64,000 bases of DNA from Aestuariimicrobium ganziense (GTDB lineage: Bacteria; Actinomycetota; Actinomycetes; Propionibacteriales; Propionibacteriaceae): contig NZ_JACYIZ010000004.1 of NCBI RefSeq assembly GCF_015352975.1, positions 1 to 64,000 on the forward strand. Direction: 5' to 3'. Below are positions 27,901 through 35,798 of this stretch, piece by piece (positions within the stretch are counted from its first letter, which is position 1; every line of letters begins with the position of its first letter). The position numbers and the translations under genes are program-made. A model generated the notes under the pieces. The model saw only the letters and a list, made by a program, of their open reading frames with translations, was not told where the DNA came from and ran no database searches.

Positions 27901-29014
27901 CAACCTGGCCACCGGTGGCCTGGGCTTCGGCATCCACGTGTTCGTCGCCACCAACAAGTGGTCCGAGATGCGCTCCCACATCCGTGACGCCATCCAGTCG
28001 CGGCTGGAGTTGAAGCTCGGTGACGCCTTCGAGTCCGAGATCAACCGCAAGATCCAGGCCCTGGTGCCGGCTGGTCGTCCCGGACGAGGCATCAGCGCCG
28101 ACGGCCTGCACACCCTGATCGCACTGCCCCGGGTTGACTCGGTCGAGTCGGCCGACGACGTGGCGGCGGGGCAGAAGGCGATGATCGACCGCATGAACGC
28201 CGCGTGGCAGGGCCCGCGCGCGGCCGAGGTGCGGATGCTGCCGGCCAGCCTGCCGCTCACCGCGCTGCCGCAGTTGGTCAACGACGGCGTCAACCGGTCG
28301 ATCCCGTTCGGCATCGACGAGTTGGAGCTCGCCCCGGTCGGCATCGACCCGGTCGCCGACCCGCACCTGGTGGTGTTCGGTGCTCCCGAGTGCGGCAAGT
28401 CGAACCTGCTCAAGGTGCTGCTGCACGGCATCACCGAGCGCTACACCCCCAAGGAAGCCAAGATCATCGTCATCGACTACCGGCGCTCGCTGCTCGGCGA
28501 GATCGAGTCGGAGCACCTGATCGGCTACGCCGCCTCGCAGCAGGCCAGCACCACGCTGCTGAAGAACGCGGCCGACGCGGTGCGCACCCGCCTGCCCGGC
28601 CCCGACGTCAGCCAGCAGCAGTTGCGTGACCGGTCGTGGTGGAGCGGCGCCGACATGTTCGTCGTGGTCGACGACTACGAGTTGGTGGCCACCTCGACCG
28701 GCAACCCGATGGCGGTCTTCGCCGACCTGGTCAGCCAGGCCCAGGACGTCGGCCTGCACCTGATCATGGCCCGTGGCATGGGTGGCGCCGGACGCACCGT
28801 GTTCTCCGACCCGCTGATCACCCGGATGAAGGACGCCATCAACCCTGCCCTGATCATGAGCGGCACCAAGGACGAGGGCGCCCTGTTCGGCAACGTCAGG
28901 CCCAGCCCGCTGCCGCCGGGACGAGGCACGCTGGTCACCCGCTCGGGCAACGTGTTGGTGCAGATCGCCGACCGCACCGGGATGGGTCCCGGCGCCGAGG
29001 CCGCCGCCAGCTGA
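24938..29014 (+). CDS. eccC: Type VII secretion ATPase EccC, three FtsK/SpoIIIE ATPase domains
   Basis: 1358 residues, a single-chain EccCa-EccCb. ATG 24938 (MGVITFNRPKR) has GAGGA 5 nt upstream. Two membrane segments lie near residues 45-90 in a Met/Gly-rich stretch. Three ATPase domains follow, with Walker A motifs GATGSGKS at about 484, GGPQSGKS at about 860 and GAPECGKS at about 1148. Between the first and second is an acidic linker (EADEEEDEETLLG). EccC is the motor that recognises YxxxD/E signals and drives export. It stands alone on the plus strand, with its stop 29 bp from the convergent mycP stop. Confidence 0.93.
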   Translation: MGVITFNRPKRATPPAMPRGDLLLEPPPEIPPPAASKNFGNLLRMLPMVAGALAMGMMMMGGGMGGRGPLGGIIGGMYAISMLGMMLSQTGRGNDDQAAQLDAGRRDYFRYLGQTRKQVRTAADQQRAAVAFRHPSPETLWTIVGNKRMWERRPDNDDFASIRVSVGPQQFAKRLTPPESQPLEDLEPLTTGALRRFIRTHRLVQSVPLAMNLDGFREIRLVGDEEACRKLAYAMVGQIVTWHAPNDIRLMVAAAPEQQPKWQWVKWLPHLQHPTAKDGVGNVRLFATGANDLQDLAHDIGGAEAPHQIVVVVDGVDDVVASQFQTTNSHAVGIHVTGETQVPRRMLDRVAVLEVKPDSVTLHRRTPKNVVARTSLGRPDQVPMVAMEMLARAMAPYRLPVAAAATEEEDAPEVVFEPPKDYPAMVGVGDPLTLDVRQAWKLRPLRQHLRIPFGNAEDGRPVELDIKEAAQGGMGPHGICIGATGSGKSEFLRTLVLGLAMTHSTEQLNLVLVDFKGGATFLGLDDLPHVSAVITNLEGEMSLVDRMQDAIGGELDRRMEVLRSAGNFKNREDYEIARQAGADIPPMPHLFIVVDEFSELLTARPEFIDLFLQIGRVGRSIAVHQLLASQRLEEGKLKGLDTFLSYRIALRTFSPAESRTVIGVPDAYELPPGPGNGYLKFDTVGMVRFKAAYVSGPWHGSPSAPSSSTGGADPLLSHVENRWVPPVLPFTTDHVEVVEPPPAPEPVVVAVEDEPVEPVKVEADEEEDEETLLGLVVNRLKGHGWPAHKVWLPPLDAPPTMDQLLGGVTEVPGRGLQAIDTRALGNLRAPVALIDRPRHQRRDPMWIDFSGSGGNMAVVGGPQSGKSMALRAAVAGLALTHTPAEVGFYALDFGGGALTSMRDLPHMGSVCGRLDVDRVRRTIAEVTSLRTQREVFFAENGIDSMATYRRGRRDGSIPADRFPTDVFLVVDGWSTVRQEFEEQEQVITNLATGGLGFGIHVFVATNKWSEMRSHIRDAIQSRLELKLGDAFESEINRKIQALVPAGRPGRGISADGLHTLIALPRVDSVESADDVAAGQKAMIDRMNAAWQGPRAAEVRMLPASLPLTALPQLVNDGVNRSIPFGIDELELAPVGIDPVADPHLVVFGAPECGKSNLLKVLLHGITERYTPKEAKIIVIDYRRSLLGEIESEHLIGYAASQQASTTLLKNAADAVRTRLPGPDVSQQQLRDRSWWSGADMFVVVDDYELVATSTGNPMAVFADLVSQAQDVGLHLIMARGMGGAGRTVFSDPLITRMKDAINPALIMSGTKDEGALFGNVRPSPLPPGRGTLVTRSGNVLVQIADRTGMGPGAEAAAS

Positions 29015-29042
29015 GCAGCAGAGCTGGTGGGTGCCAGGCCAC

Positions 29043-30347
29043 TCAGCGGTCGGCGGCGCGGAAGCCGCGTCGTCCGGCGGCGGGCAGCACGATGCGCAGC
29101 ACCAGCCCGACCACGGCCAGCACCCCCGCCCCGACAGCGGCGCCGATCGCCACACGCGTCGGCGTGGGATCGGGAGTCGGGGGCGGTGTCTCGACCACTG
29201 GCGTGTAGCTCGGGGTCGGACGAGGGGCCTGGCTGGCGTCCACCATCACACCGGTCAACGCCCGCATCGGGTTGAGCACGCCGTTGCCGACCTGGGGGTC
29301 GGGCAGGGTCCGGGTCGGCGGGTCAGCGGTTTCCATCAGACGCTGCTTGACCTGGGCCGGGGTGAGCCCGGGTTCCTTCTGCAGCATCAGCGCCACGACG
29401 CCGGTGACCAGCGGCGCGGCGAACGAGGTACCACTCAACTGCGCGTAGGCCTGGGTGTCGTCATCGTCCCCCGGCGCTGACGGCAACAGGCTCATCACCA
29501 GCGTGCCTGGTGCAGCGATCGTGACGTGCTGGTTGGGGTGCGAGTACGACCCCGGGCTGGGCTGGTCGTCGGGGGTGGTGTTGCCCACCGAGACCACGCC
29601 CGGGTAGTTGGCCGGGTAGAGCGGTCCGCGGACCCTGGCCGGCACCTGGTCGTCCACGTTGCCGGCGGCGGCCACGACCACGATCCCCGCATCGAGTGCC
29701 CGTTGGATCGCCTTCTCGTAGTCGGCGGTGCCACGCGGCATCGACTGGGAGATGTTGATGATCTGCACCTTGCGGGCGATCGCGTCGTCGATGGCGGCCA
29801 CGATGTGTGCGGGGTTGCCCTGCGGCACCCCGTCCTTGGGTTCGGAGGCCATCAGCGTGCGCATCGCGACCACCTTCGCCCCGGGCGCCACCCCCGAGAA
29901 GTTGGTCCGGGGGTCGGAGTCCGGCTTCGCCACGATGAGTGCGGTCACGGCGGTGCCGTGGTCGCAGTCCAGCCCGTCCTTCTCGGCGTTCTCGTCGGGC
30001 GGCATGTAGTTCAGCGTGGTCACGTTGCGGGTGTCGAAGTAGGCGGTGTTGACGTTCGAGACCCCGGTGTCGATCACCGCGATGCTCACGCCAGTGCCGT
30101 CGAGCGGACGACCTTGCGCGTCCTTCATCTTCCACAGGTCACGAATGCCCAGCCGGTCGAGTTGCCAGGGCTTGAAACCAGCCGGCGAACTGGCCGGCGT
30201 GACGATGCACCGTCGAGCATCCATGTCGACCCCGGTCTGGGCCTGCGCCACGATCGTCGACTGCCCGGCCACCAGCACCCCCACCACAGCCGCCGTTGCC
30301 AAGCGGACGCGCGGTCGGTGCAGGGAGGATCGGGGGACGCTGGGCAC
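29043..30347 (-). CDS. mycP: Mycosin, membrane-anchored subtilisin protease of the ESX system
   Basis: 434 residues from GTG 30347, chosen because TACCCT ends 6 nt before it; the frame runs further without homology. A signal segment (VRLATAAVVGVLVAGQS, residues 14-30) is followed by an S8 domain with Asp93 (VIDTG), His130 (CDHGT), oxyanion Asn230 (AAGN) and Ser308 (SGTSFAAP). Cys47 and Cys128 could form the N-terminal disulfide seen in mycosins. A Pro/Thr-rich linker leads to a C-terminal membrane helix (about 398-422). Mycosins stabilise the ESX complex and process some substrates outside the cell. Confidence 0.92.
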   Translation of the reverse strand: MPSVPRSSLHRPRVRLATAAVVGVLVAGQSTIVAQAQTGVDMDARRCIVTPASSPAGFKPWQLDRLGIRDLWKMKDAQGRPLDGTGVSIAVIDTGVSNVNTAYFDTRNVTTLNYMPPDENAEKDGLDCDHGTAVTALIVAKPDSDPRTNFSGVAPGAKVVAMRTLMASEPKDGVPQGNPAHIVAAIDDAIARKVQIINISQSMPRGTADYEKAIQRALDAGIVVVAAAGNVDDQVPARVRGPLYPANYPGVVSVGNTTPDDQPSPGSYSHPNQHVTIAAPGTLVMSLLPSAPGDDDDTQAYAQLSGTSFAAPLVTGVVALMLQKEPGLTPAQVKQRLMETADPPTRTLPDPQVGNGVLNPMRALTGVMVDASQAPRPTPSYTPVVETPPPTPDPTPTRVAIGAAVGAGVLAVVGLVLRIVLPAAGRRGFRAADR

Positions 30348-30353
30348 GCTGCA

Positions 30354-30359
30354 AGGGTA
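30354..30359 (-). promoter_or_regulatory. -10 element TACCCT of mycP
   Basis: On the minus strand it ends 6 nt before GTG 30347; leaderless spacing. Confidence 0.5.
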
Positions 30360-30433
30360 CCGAGCCCCGGGGCCGCCAATCGTTGGGCCGAGCTGGCCCT
30401 CGCCGGCATCACGGAGCTGGCGCGGTCGGCCAC

Positions 30434-30439
30434 TAAGGT
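30434..30439 (+). promoter_or_regulatory. -10 element TAAGGT of the DUF2510 gene
   Basis: Ends 7 nt before ATG 30447. The mycP and DUF2510 promoters are divergent and under 90 bp apart. Confidence 0.5.
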
Positions 30440-30446
30440 GGCGTCC

Positions 30447-31301
30447 ATGGCCCCCCGACCCATGCGCCGTGGCTGGTACACCGACCCGTCGGTGCCCGCG
30501 CGCGTGCGGTTCTGGGACGGCACGGGCTGGACCCGGTGGCTGGCCAACCGGCACCGTGCACCCTTCCCACCGGTCGTCGACCAGGCCCCGGTTCGTCCCG
30601 TCGAGGACCGGATGGACCGGCTGGTGCGGGTGCTCAAGTGGGTGCTGGTCGGCGTGCTGGTCGCTGCGGTGGCGCTCACGGTGACCGGCATGGTCCTCAA
30701 CCGGCGTGACGCCGCCAGGAATCCGGCCGGCTGGAGCACCGCCGACACCCCGGCCCCCGTGGTCACGGTCAATCCCTACGAGGCGGTCGTGGTCGAGGGC
30801 ACCAAGGTCAGCATGCTCAGCGGCGACGTGGTCTTCCAGGTGCCCGCGCCGGGGTGGGACGTCAGTTCGCCCAACGAGGTCGAGGGCATGTTCGACCAGG
30901 CGGTGTTCGCGGCCGTTCCCGGACCACAGGACGAAGGGCTACCCGGCACCATGATCGGCGTCGGACCGCTCAGCTGGGTGATCCTGCCCGCCGACCGACA
31001 GGCATCGGCCGAGGCGCTGGCGCAACTGGTGGCACTGCGGCTGTTCGGCAAGCTCGACCAGGTGCGCTACACCCCCGCCGGGTCGTCCGACCTCACCGAC
31101 TTCGGGGACGAGCACCCTGGAGCCAAGGCACGCATCGACGTGGCCTGGGCAGGTGGCTCGACGGTCGTCGAGGTGCGCATCGTCCAGGCCAGGACCGGAC
31201 GCTGGGTCGGCTGGATCGCCACCGACGGCCCCGAGGTCAGCGACCAGCACCGCACCCAGCGCGAGGACGCCTGGAAGAAGACCACGGTGGGCACCCCCTG
31301 A
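30447..31301 (+). CDS. DUF2510 membrane protein with an extracytoplasmic domain
   Basis: 284 residues. Residues 9-32 are a DUF2510 module (RRGWYTDPS, VRFWDGTGWT), a short Trp-rich cytoplasmic domain common in actinobacterial membrane proteins. One membrane helix lies at residues 65-85, and the remaining ~200 residues face outward, with a core around VVFQVPAPGWDVSSPNEV that resembles small secretion-linked or PsbP-like domains only loosely. It is divergent from mycP at the end of the ESX locus, so an accessory role at the membrane complex is possible. No enzymatic motif is visible. Confidence 0.75.
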   Translation: MAPRPMRRGWYTDPSVPARVRFWDGTGWTRWLANRHRAPFPPVVDQAPVRPVEDRMDRLVRVLKWVLVGVLVAAVALTVTGMVLNRRDAARNPAGWSTADTPAPVVTVNPYEAVVVEGTKVSMLSGDVVFQVPAPGWDVSSPNEVEGMFDQAVFAAVPGPQDEGLPGTMIGVGPLSWVILPADRQASAEALAQLVALRLFGKLDQVRYTPAGSSDLTDFGDEHPGAKARIDVAWAGGSTVVEVRIVQARTGRWVGWIATDGPEVSDQHRTQREDAWKKTTVGTP

Positions 31302-31320
31302 GGTGCCTCCAGCCAGCCAA

Positions 31321-31326
31321 TAGGCT
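31321..31326 (+). promoter_or_regulatory. -10 element TAGGCT of pheA
   Basis: Ends 6 nt before GTG 31333; leaderless spacing. Confidence 0.55.
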
Positions 31327-31332
31327 TGGCGG

Positions 31333-32235
31333 GTGCTCGGATACTTCGGTCCCGCGGGAACCTTCACCCACCAGGCGCTGCTGACCCTCGGCGAGGGTGA
31401 TGGCGAGCCCTTCGGCTCAGTCGCCGAGGCGCTGTCGGCGGTGGCCGACGGACGCGTCCGCGCGGCGCTGGTGCCGATCGAGAACTCGGTCGAGGGCGGG
31501 GTGTCGGCCACCCTCGACAGCCTCGCCACCAGCAATGGGCTGAGGATCGTGCGCGAAGTGCTGCTGGCGGTGCAGTTCGGGGTCTACGTGCGTCCGGGAA
31601 CGGGGCTGGACGACATCCGTCGGGTGCTCACCCACCCCCACGCCGCCGCCCAGTGCCGGCGCTGGCTGCAGACGAACCTGCCGCAGGCCTCGATCACCGA
31701 GGGCGGTTCGACGGCTGCTGCCGCCGCCGAGGTCGCTGATCCCGAGTCGCGCTACGACGCAGCGATCTGCGCCAAGGTGGCCGGCGAGATGTACGGGCTC
31801 GAGACGGCGGCCTACGGCATCGCCGACAACGACTCGGCGATCACCCGCTTCGTCCTGGTGGGTGGGCCGGGGCACCAGCCTTCGTCCCCGACCGGGGCCG
31901 ACAAGACCACGCTGGTCGCCTACATGCGTGAGGACCACTCCGGTGCCCTGCTCGAGATCCTCGAGCAGTTCGCCTCGCGAGGGGTGAACCTGTCGCGGAT
32001 CGAGTCTCGTCCGACCAAGACCACGCTCGGCTCGTACTGCTTCTCGATCGACGCCGACGGCCATTTCGAGGACGCCCGGATGGCCGAGGCGTTGATGGGC
32101 CTGAAGCGGGTCTGCAAGGACGTGGTCTTCCTGGGCTCCTACCCGCGTGCCGACCACGAGCCGGGCAAGCTCGCCCATGGGGCGTCGAACGCCGAACACC
32201 AGGCAGCCCGCTCCTGGTACGAGTCGCTGGGCTGA
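31333..32235 (+). CDS. pheA: Prephenate dehydratase
   Basis: Converts prephenate to phenylpyruvate, the committed step to phenylalanine. 300 residues, single-function actinobacterial type without chorismate mutase. The catalytic part (1-190) has GYFGPAGTFTHQAL, VPIENSVEGGVSATLD and NDSAITRFVLVG, whose Thr-Arg-Phe motif is the catalytic signature. The C-terminal ACT domain (about 197-280) has TTLVAYMREDHSGALLEIL and the allosteric motif LSRIESRPTK that binds phenylalanine, so feedback inhibition is expected. GTG 31333 is leaderless. Confidence 0.95.
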   Translation: MLGYFGPAGTFTHQALLTLGEGDGEPFGSVAEALSAVADGRVRAALVPIENSVEGGVSATLDSLATSNGLRIVREVLLAVQFGVYVRPGTGLDDIRRVLTHPHAAAQCRRWLQTNLPQASITEGGSTAAAAAEVADPESRYDAAICAKVAGEMYGLETAAYGIADNDSAITRFVLVGGPGHQPSSPTGADKTTLVAYMREDHSGALLEILEQFASRGVNLSRIESRPTKTTLGSYCFSIDADGHFEDARMAEALMGLKRVCKDVVFLGSYPRADHEPGKLAHGASNAEHQAARSWYESLG

Positions 32236-32280
32236 CCTGTCCAGCCCTTCCCGGGCAACCGCACGTCCGTCCCCCGCACC

Positions 32281-32324
32281 AAAATCGAGTGTGAGCACCA
32301 ACGTTGGTGCTCACACTCTATTTT
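32281..32324. terminator. 44-bp near-perfect palindrome with flanking A and T tracts; bidirectional terminator
   Basis: GAGTGTGAGCACCAAC meets its exact complement with no loop at 32302/32303. Adding AAAATC on the left and TATTTT on the right gives 44 bp with one mismatch. It lies between convergent stops (pheA and the PAP2-kinase fusion). A and T tracts of this kind are rare in such a GC-rich genome. Confidence 0.8.
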
Positions 32325-32388
32325 CTTGCACGCCGAACGCGGGTCGGCCTCAGAACACGGCCACGGGGGAACGTGCGGAGGGAGCCGC

Positions 32389-33954
32389 TCAGGGCTGGCG
32401 GCGGGGCAGCATCAGCGTGACCGCGCGCTCGTCCACCTGGGCCTCGAACACGGTCGCCGTGCCCATGGTGTCGCCGTCCAACTGGTAGGGCAGCGGCTCG
32501 GCGACCTCGATGCGCACATGCTTGCCCTGGTGGCTGTCGACGTTCTGGGTGAGCTGCCGGTAGACCCGTTCCAGGGCGAACCGGAGCCAGCCGGCCAGTC
32601 CGCGCGGTCCCGAGACCAGCACGTCGATCAGGCCGTCGCTGGCACTGGCTCGGGGGAACATCTGCAGGCCGACCTGGATCTCGCCCACGTTGCCCACCAG
32701 CATCAGGCTCGACGGACGATGGCTGACCACGCGTCCGTCGAGGGTGACCGTGGCCTCGACCGGACGATGCCCCACGTTCTGCATCACCGCCAGGAAGTAG
32801 GCCACCGACTTCACCGCCCGCTTCAGGTCCTCGTTGGTGTCGGCCATCACCTTGGCGTCGATGCCGATACCCCCCATCACCGCGAAGTGCTCGCCGGTGG
32901 GCTGGTCGTCCAGTCGCAGGCTGACCAGGTCGATCGCGTAGGGGTCGCCGTCGAAGGCGATGTCGAGGGCGGCCTGCTCGTCCATCGGCACCCCGAGGTT
33001 CTTGGCCAGCAGGTTGGCGGTGCCGGCCGGGACGAGGGCCACCGGGATGCCGGAGTGCGCCATCGCCGAGCAGACCACCCGCACCGTGCCGTCGCCGCCG
33101 GCCACCAGCACCCGGTCGACCCGGCGCTCGATCGCCTCGGCTGCCATCGCCCAGCCGGGGTCGTCGGGGGTGGTGGTCAGCCACAGCGGTTGCTCCCAGC
33201 CGCGGCTGGTCAGGTCTTCGCGCACGTGTCGTCTGAAGGCGAACTCGTCGGTCACCTTCGCCGGGTTGTAGATCACGGCCGCAGTGCCGCTGCCCTGCCG
33301 CATGGTCGGCAGGGGACGCATGATCTCCCACGCCGGCACGGTGCGCAGCCCGGTCGCCCACGACGAGAGCGCGGTGATCGTGCCACCGAGCAGCCAGCCG
33401 GCGACCAGGTCGGTCGTCCAGTGGGCACCCATCAGCAACCGGTCGAGCGAGACCACCACGACCACCAGCGTCATCAACAGGCGCCAGAACAACTGCACCG
33501 TGCGGGGCTGGCGGGTGGTGGCGGCTGCAGCGCCCACCATCAGCGCGGTCACCACCACCATGGTCGCGTGGGTCGAGGGGTAGGCCGCGCCGGCGCTGGT
33601 GAAGTGGTCGGCGAAGGGGCCAGCGGGACGAGGGCGGCCGATCAGCCGCTTGAGCAGGGCAGGCACCGCCCAGCCCAGCACCGAGGCCAGCAGCAGCGCC
33701 TGGGTGAGGTTGCGGAACCGTCGGCGTTGGGCCCAGGCGGCGAGGATCCACAGCGCCACCAGCAACACCAACGGGTGGGTGGCCACCGCGACCGCCGCCG
33801 CGATCTCGCCGGCCATCGAGTCGGGTTGCAGGGGTGGTGGCGCCATCCGGTCGAGCCAGCGCAACCGGTTCGTGCCCAGCGTCAGCCAACTCCACAGCAC
33901 CAGTCCCACCGACCCGAGGGCCAGCAGGATCAAGCTCCAGCGGTGACGCCTCAC
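32389..33954 (-). CDS. PAP2 phosphatase / diacylglycerol-kinase-type lipid kinase fusion
   Basis: 521 residues from GTG 33954. The N-terminal half is a membrane PAP2 phosphatase with its three motifs: KRLIGRPRP, YPSTHATM and LDRLLMGAHWTTD. The C-terminal half (from about 225, GTAAVIYNPAKV) is a DAGK catalytic domain with VAGGDGTVRVV and PAGTANLLAKNLG, and a C-terminal beta domain. One protein could thus both phosphorylate and dephosphorylate lipids such as diacylglycerol or undecaprenol. It lies 10 bp after the FucU/RbsD gene on the same strand and is likely co-transcribed with it. Confidence 0.88.
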   Translation of the reverse strand: MRRHRWSLILLALGSVGLVLWSWLTLGTNRLRWLDRMAPPPLQPDSMAGEIAAAVAVATHPLVLLVALWILAAWAQRRRFRNLTQALLLASVLGWAVPALLKRLIGRPRPAGPFADHFTSAGAAYPSTHATMVVVTALMVGAAAATTRQPRTVQLFWRLLMTLVVVVVSLDRLLMGAHWTTDLVAGWLLGGTITALSSWATGLRTVPAWEIMRPLPTMRQGSGTAAVIYNPAKVTDEFAFRRHVREDLTSRGWEQPLWLTTTPDDPGWAMAAEAIERRVDRVLVAGGDGTVRVVCSAMAHSGIPVALVPAGTANLLAKNLGVPMDEQAALDIAFDGDPYAIDLVSLRLDDQPTGEHFAVMGGIGIDAKVMADTNEDLKRAVKSVAYFLAVMQNVGHRPVEATVTLDGRVVSHRPSSLMLVGNVGEIQVGLQMFPRASASDGLIDVLVSGPRGLAGWLRFALERVYRQLTQNVDSHQGKHVRIEVAEPLPYQLDGDTMGTATVFEAQVDERAVTLMLPRRQP

Positions 33955-33964
33955 CGGCCCACCG

Positions 33965-34381
33965 TCACGGCACGCCGATGGTCAGCAACAGGTTGGCGTA
34001 CGGGCGTGTCTCGCCACTCACCACGACCGCGGCCACGCTCGGCGACATCGCCGCCTCGTAGAACGCGAACCGCTCGATGCCGGTCCACGGGATGTCGCGG
34101 TGGCCAAGCAGCCGCCGGTAGTCGCCGACCGCCTCGGAATCTGCGCCCTCGGCGGTCTGCATGAAGGCGGCCTCCTCGATGAAGGTGGCCTGGTCGATCA
34201 GTTCGACGATGTCGCAGGCGGCGACCAGCCCTTCGCGCACATTGAGCTGGATGCGCTTGGCAGCCGGGTTCGCGCCGGTGCTGTGCGGGTAGAGGGCATC
34301 GGCCACCAGCACCTTGCTGCCGTGGCCGGCGGCTGCGAGCACCTGCAGCAGGTCGGGGTGGATCAGTCGGTAGCGCAGCAT
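33965..34381 (-). CDS. RbsD/FucU family sugar mutarotase
   Basis: Interconverts the anomers of a sugar such as fucose or ribose. 138 residues, the family length. Visible are the N-terminal LIHPDLLQVLAAAGHGSKV with the conserved Gly-His-Gly, VADALYP, and the C-terminal RPYANLLLTIGV, whose Tyr-Ala-Asn motif lines the active site. Sequence resembles FucU more than RbsD. ATG 34381 has a strong GAGGAGG 9 nt upstream. No sugar-uptake genes are adjacent, so the physiological sugar is unclear. Confidence 0.85.
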   Translation of the reverse strand: MLRYRLIHPDLLQVLAAAGHGSKVLVADALYPHSTGANPAAKRIQLNVREGLVAACDIVELIDQATFIEEAAFMQTAEGADSEAVGDYRRLLGHRDIPWTGIERFAFYEAAMSPSVAAVVVSGETRPYANLLLTIGVP

Positions 34382-34435
34382 GTCCGCGGGCCTCCTCGCT
34401 CGATGGCAGCAGCCTAGCGCCGGCGCCCGGCTCGG

Positions 34436-34441
34436 TAGGGT
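34436..34441 (+). promoter_or_regulatory. -10 element TAGGGT of serS
   Basis: Ends 6 nt before ATG 34448; leaderless spacing. No T-box or other leader element exists, since there is no leader. Confidence 0.55.
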
Positions 34442-34447
34442 GTCGAC

Positions 34448-35728
34448 ATGATCGATCCCAAGGTGCTGCGCACCGATCCCGACCGCGTCCGGCGCTCGCA
34501 GAAGGCCCGTGGCGAGTCCGTGTCGTTGGTGGACGAGTTGCTCGCCGCCGACGAGGCCCGGCGCAGTGGGATCAGCAGCTTCGAGACCCTGCGCGCCGAG
34601 CAGAAGGACCTCGGCCGCCAGGTGGCGAAGGCGACCGGGGACGAGAAGGCGGCCCTGCTCGCCCGCACCAAGGAACTGGCCGCCCAGGTCAAGCAGGCCC
34701 AGGCCGACGCCGACGCCGCCGAGGCCCGGCACCTGGAGTTGTCGAAGCAGCTGGGCAACCTGGTCATCGACGGGGTGCCTGAGGGCGGCGAGGAGGACGG
34801 GGTCGTCCTCGAGTCGCACGGCACCCCCCGCGACTTCGCGGCCGAGGGGTTCGAGCCGCGTGACCACCTGGAGCTGGGCGAGATGCTCGGCGCGATCGAC
34901 ATGGAGCGTGGCGCCAAGGTGTCGGGCTCGCGGTTCTACTACCTGACCGGGCCTGGGGCGCTGCTGGAGTTGGCGCTGTCGCAGTTCGCGCTGTCGAAGG
35001 TGCTCGAGTGGGGGTTCACCCCGATGATCCCGCCGTCGCTGGTGAAGCCTGCGGCGATGGAGGGCACCGGCTTCCTCGGGCAGGCCGCCCAGGACGTCTA
35101 CCGGCTCGAGGCCGACGACCTGTACCTGGTCGGCACCGCCGAGGTGCCGCTGGCGGCCTACCACTCCGACGAGATCCTCGACGCGTCGACCCTGCCGCGC
35201 CACTACGCGGGTCTGTCGCCGGCGTTCCGGCGCGAGGCAGGCTCCTACGGCAAGGACACCCGGGGGATCTTCCGGGTGCACTGGTTCGACAAGTGGGAAC
35301 TGTTCGTCTACTGCGACCCCGACCAGGCCGAGGCCGAGCACGATCGGCTGCTGCAGTTCGAGAAGGAGTTCCTGACCGCGCTCGAGATCCCCTTCCAGGT
35401 GCTCGACGTCGCCTCGGGTGACCTGGGGCTGTCGGCGGCCCGCAAGTTCGACTGCTACGCCTGGCTGCCCACCCAGAGCCGCTACCGCGAGGTGACGTCG
35501 ACCTCGAACTGCACTGAGTTCCAGGCCCGCCGCCTGGGCATCCGGGCCCGCTTCGACGACGGGGTTCGTCCGTTGGCCACGCTCAACGGCACGCTGTGCG
35601 CGATGACCCGGATGATCATCATGCTGCTCGAGAACCACCAGCAGGCCGACGGCTCGGTCCGCATCCCCGAGGCGCTTCGTCCCTACCTCGGTGGACGGGA
35701 GAGCTTCACCCCGGTCGAGGTTCACTGA
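34448..35728 (+). CDS. serS: Seryl-tRNA synthetase
   Basis: Charges serine tRNAs. 426 residues. The N-terminal coiled-coil arm (about 28-105) that grips the tRNA-Ser long variable arm is present. The class II core holds motif 2 ([21 protein letters not shown]) followed by KWELFVY, the serine-site segment [17 protein letters not shown], and motif 3 ([18 protein letters not shown]). ATG 34448 is leaderless. Two of its substrate tRNA genes are also in this window (55453 and 58249). Confidence 0.96.
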   Translation: MIDPKVLRTDPDRVRRSQKARGESVSLVDELLAADEARRSGISSFETLRAEQKDLGRQVAKATGDEKAALLARTKELAAQVKQAQADADAAEARHLELSKQLGNLVIDGVPEGGEEDGVVLESHGTPRDFAAEGFEPRDHLELGEMLGAIDMERGAKVSGSRFYYLTGPGALLELALSQFALSKVLEWGFTPMIPPSLVKPAAMEGTGFLGQAAQDVYRLEADDLYLVGTAEVPLAAYHSDEILDASTLPRHYAGLSPAFRREAGSYGKDTRGIFRVHWFDKWELFVYCDPDQAEAEHDRLLQFEKEFLTALEIPFQVLDVASGDLGLSAARKFDCYAWLPTQSRYREVTSTSNCTEFQARRLGIRARFDDGVRPLATLNGTLCAMTRMIIMLLENHQQADGSVRIPEALRPYLGGRESFTPVEVH

Positions 35729-35798
35729 GCGGCAACGTCCAATTCGCAAGACAAGCGTTGTGCCCAGGTGCTGGGCTGACACTCAACGGACTGACCGG

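Noticed and set aside
34382-34447. T-box or other riboswitch upstream of serS
   Set aside because: The -10 box is 6 nt before the start codon, leaving no leader.
35729-35798. IdeR/DmdR iron box before the FecCD permease
   Set aside because: No TTAGG-type palindrome is present; only short stems such as GCCCAG-GTG-CTGGGC.
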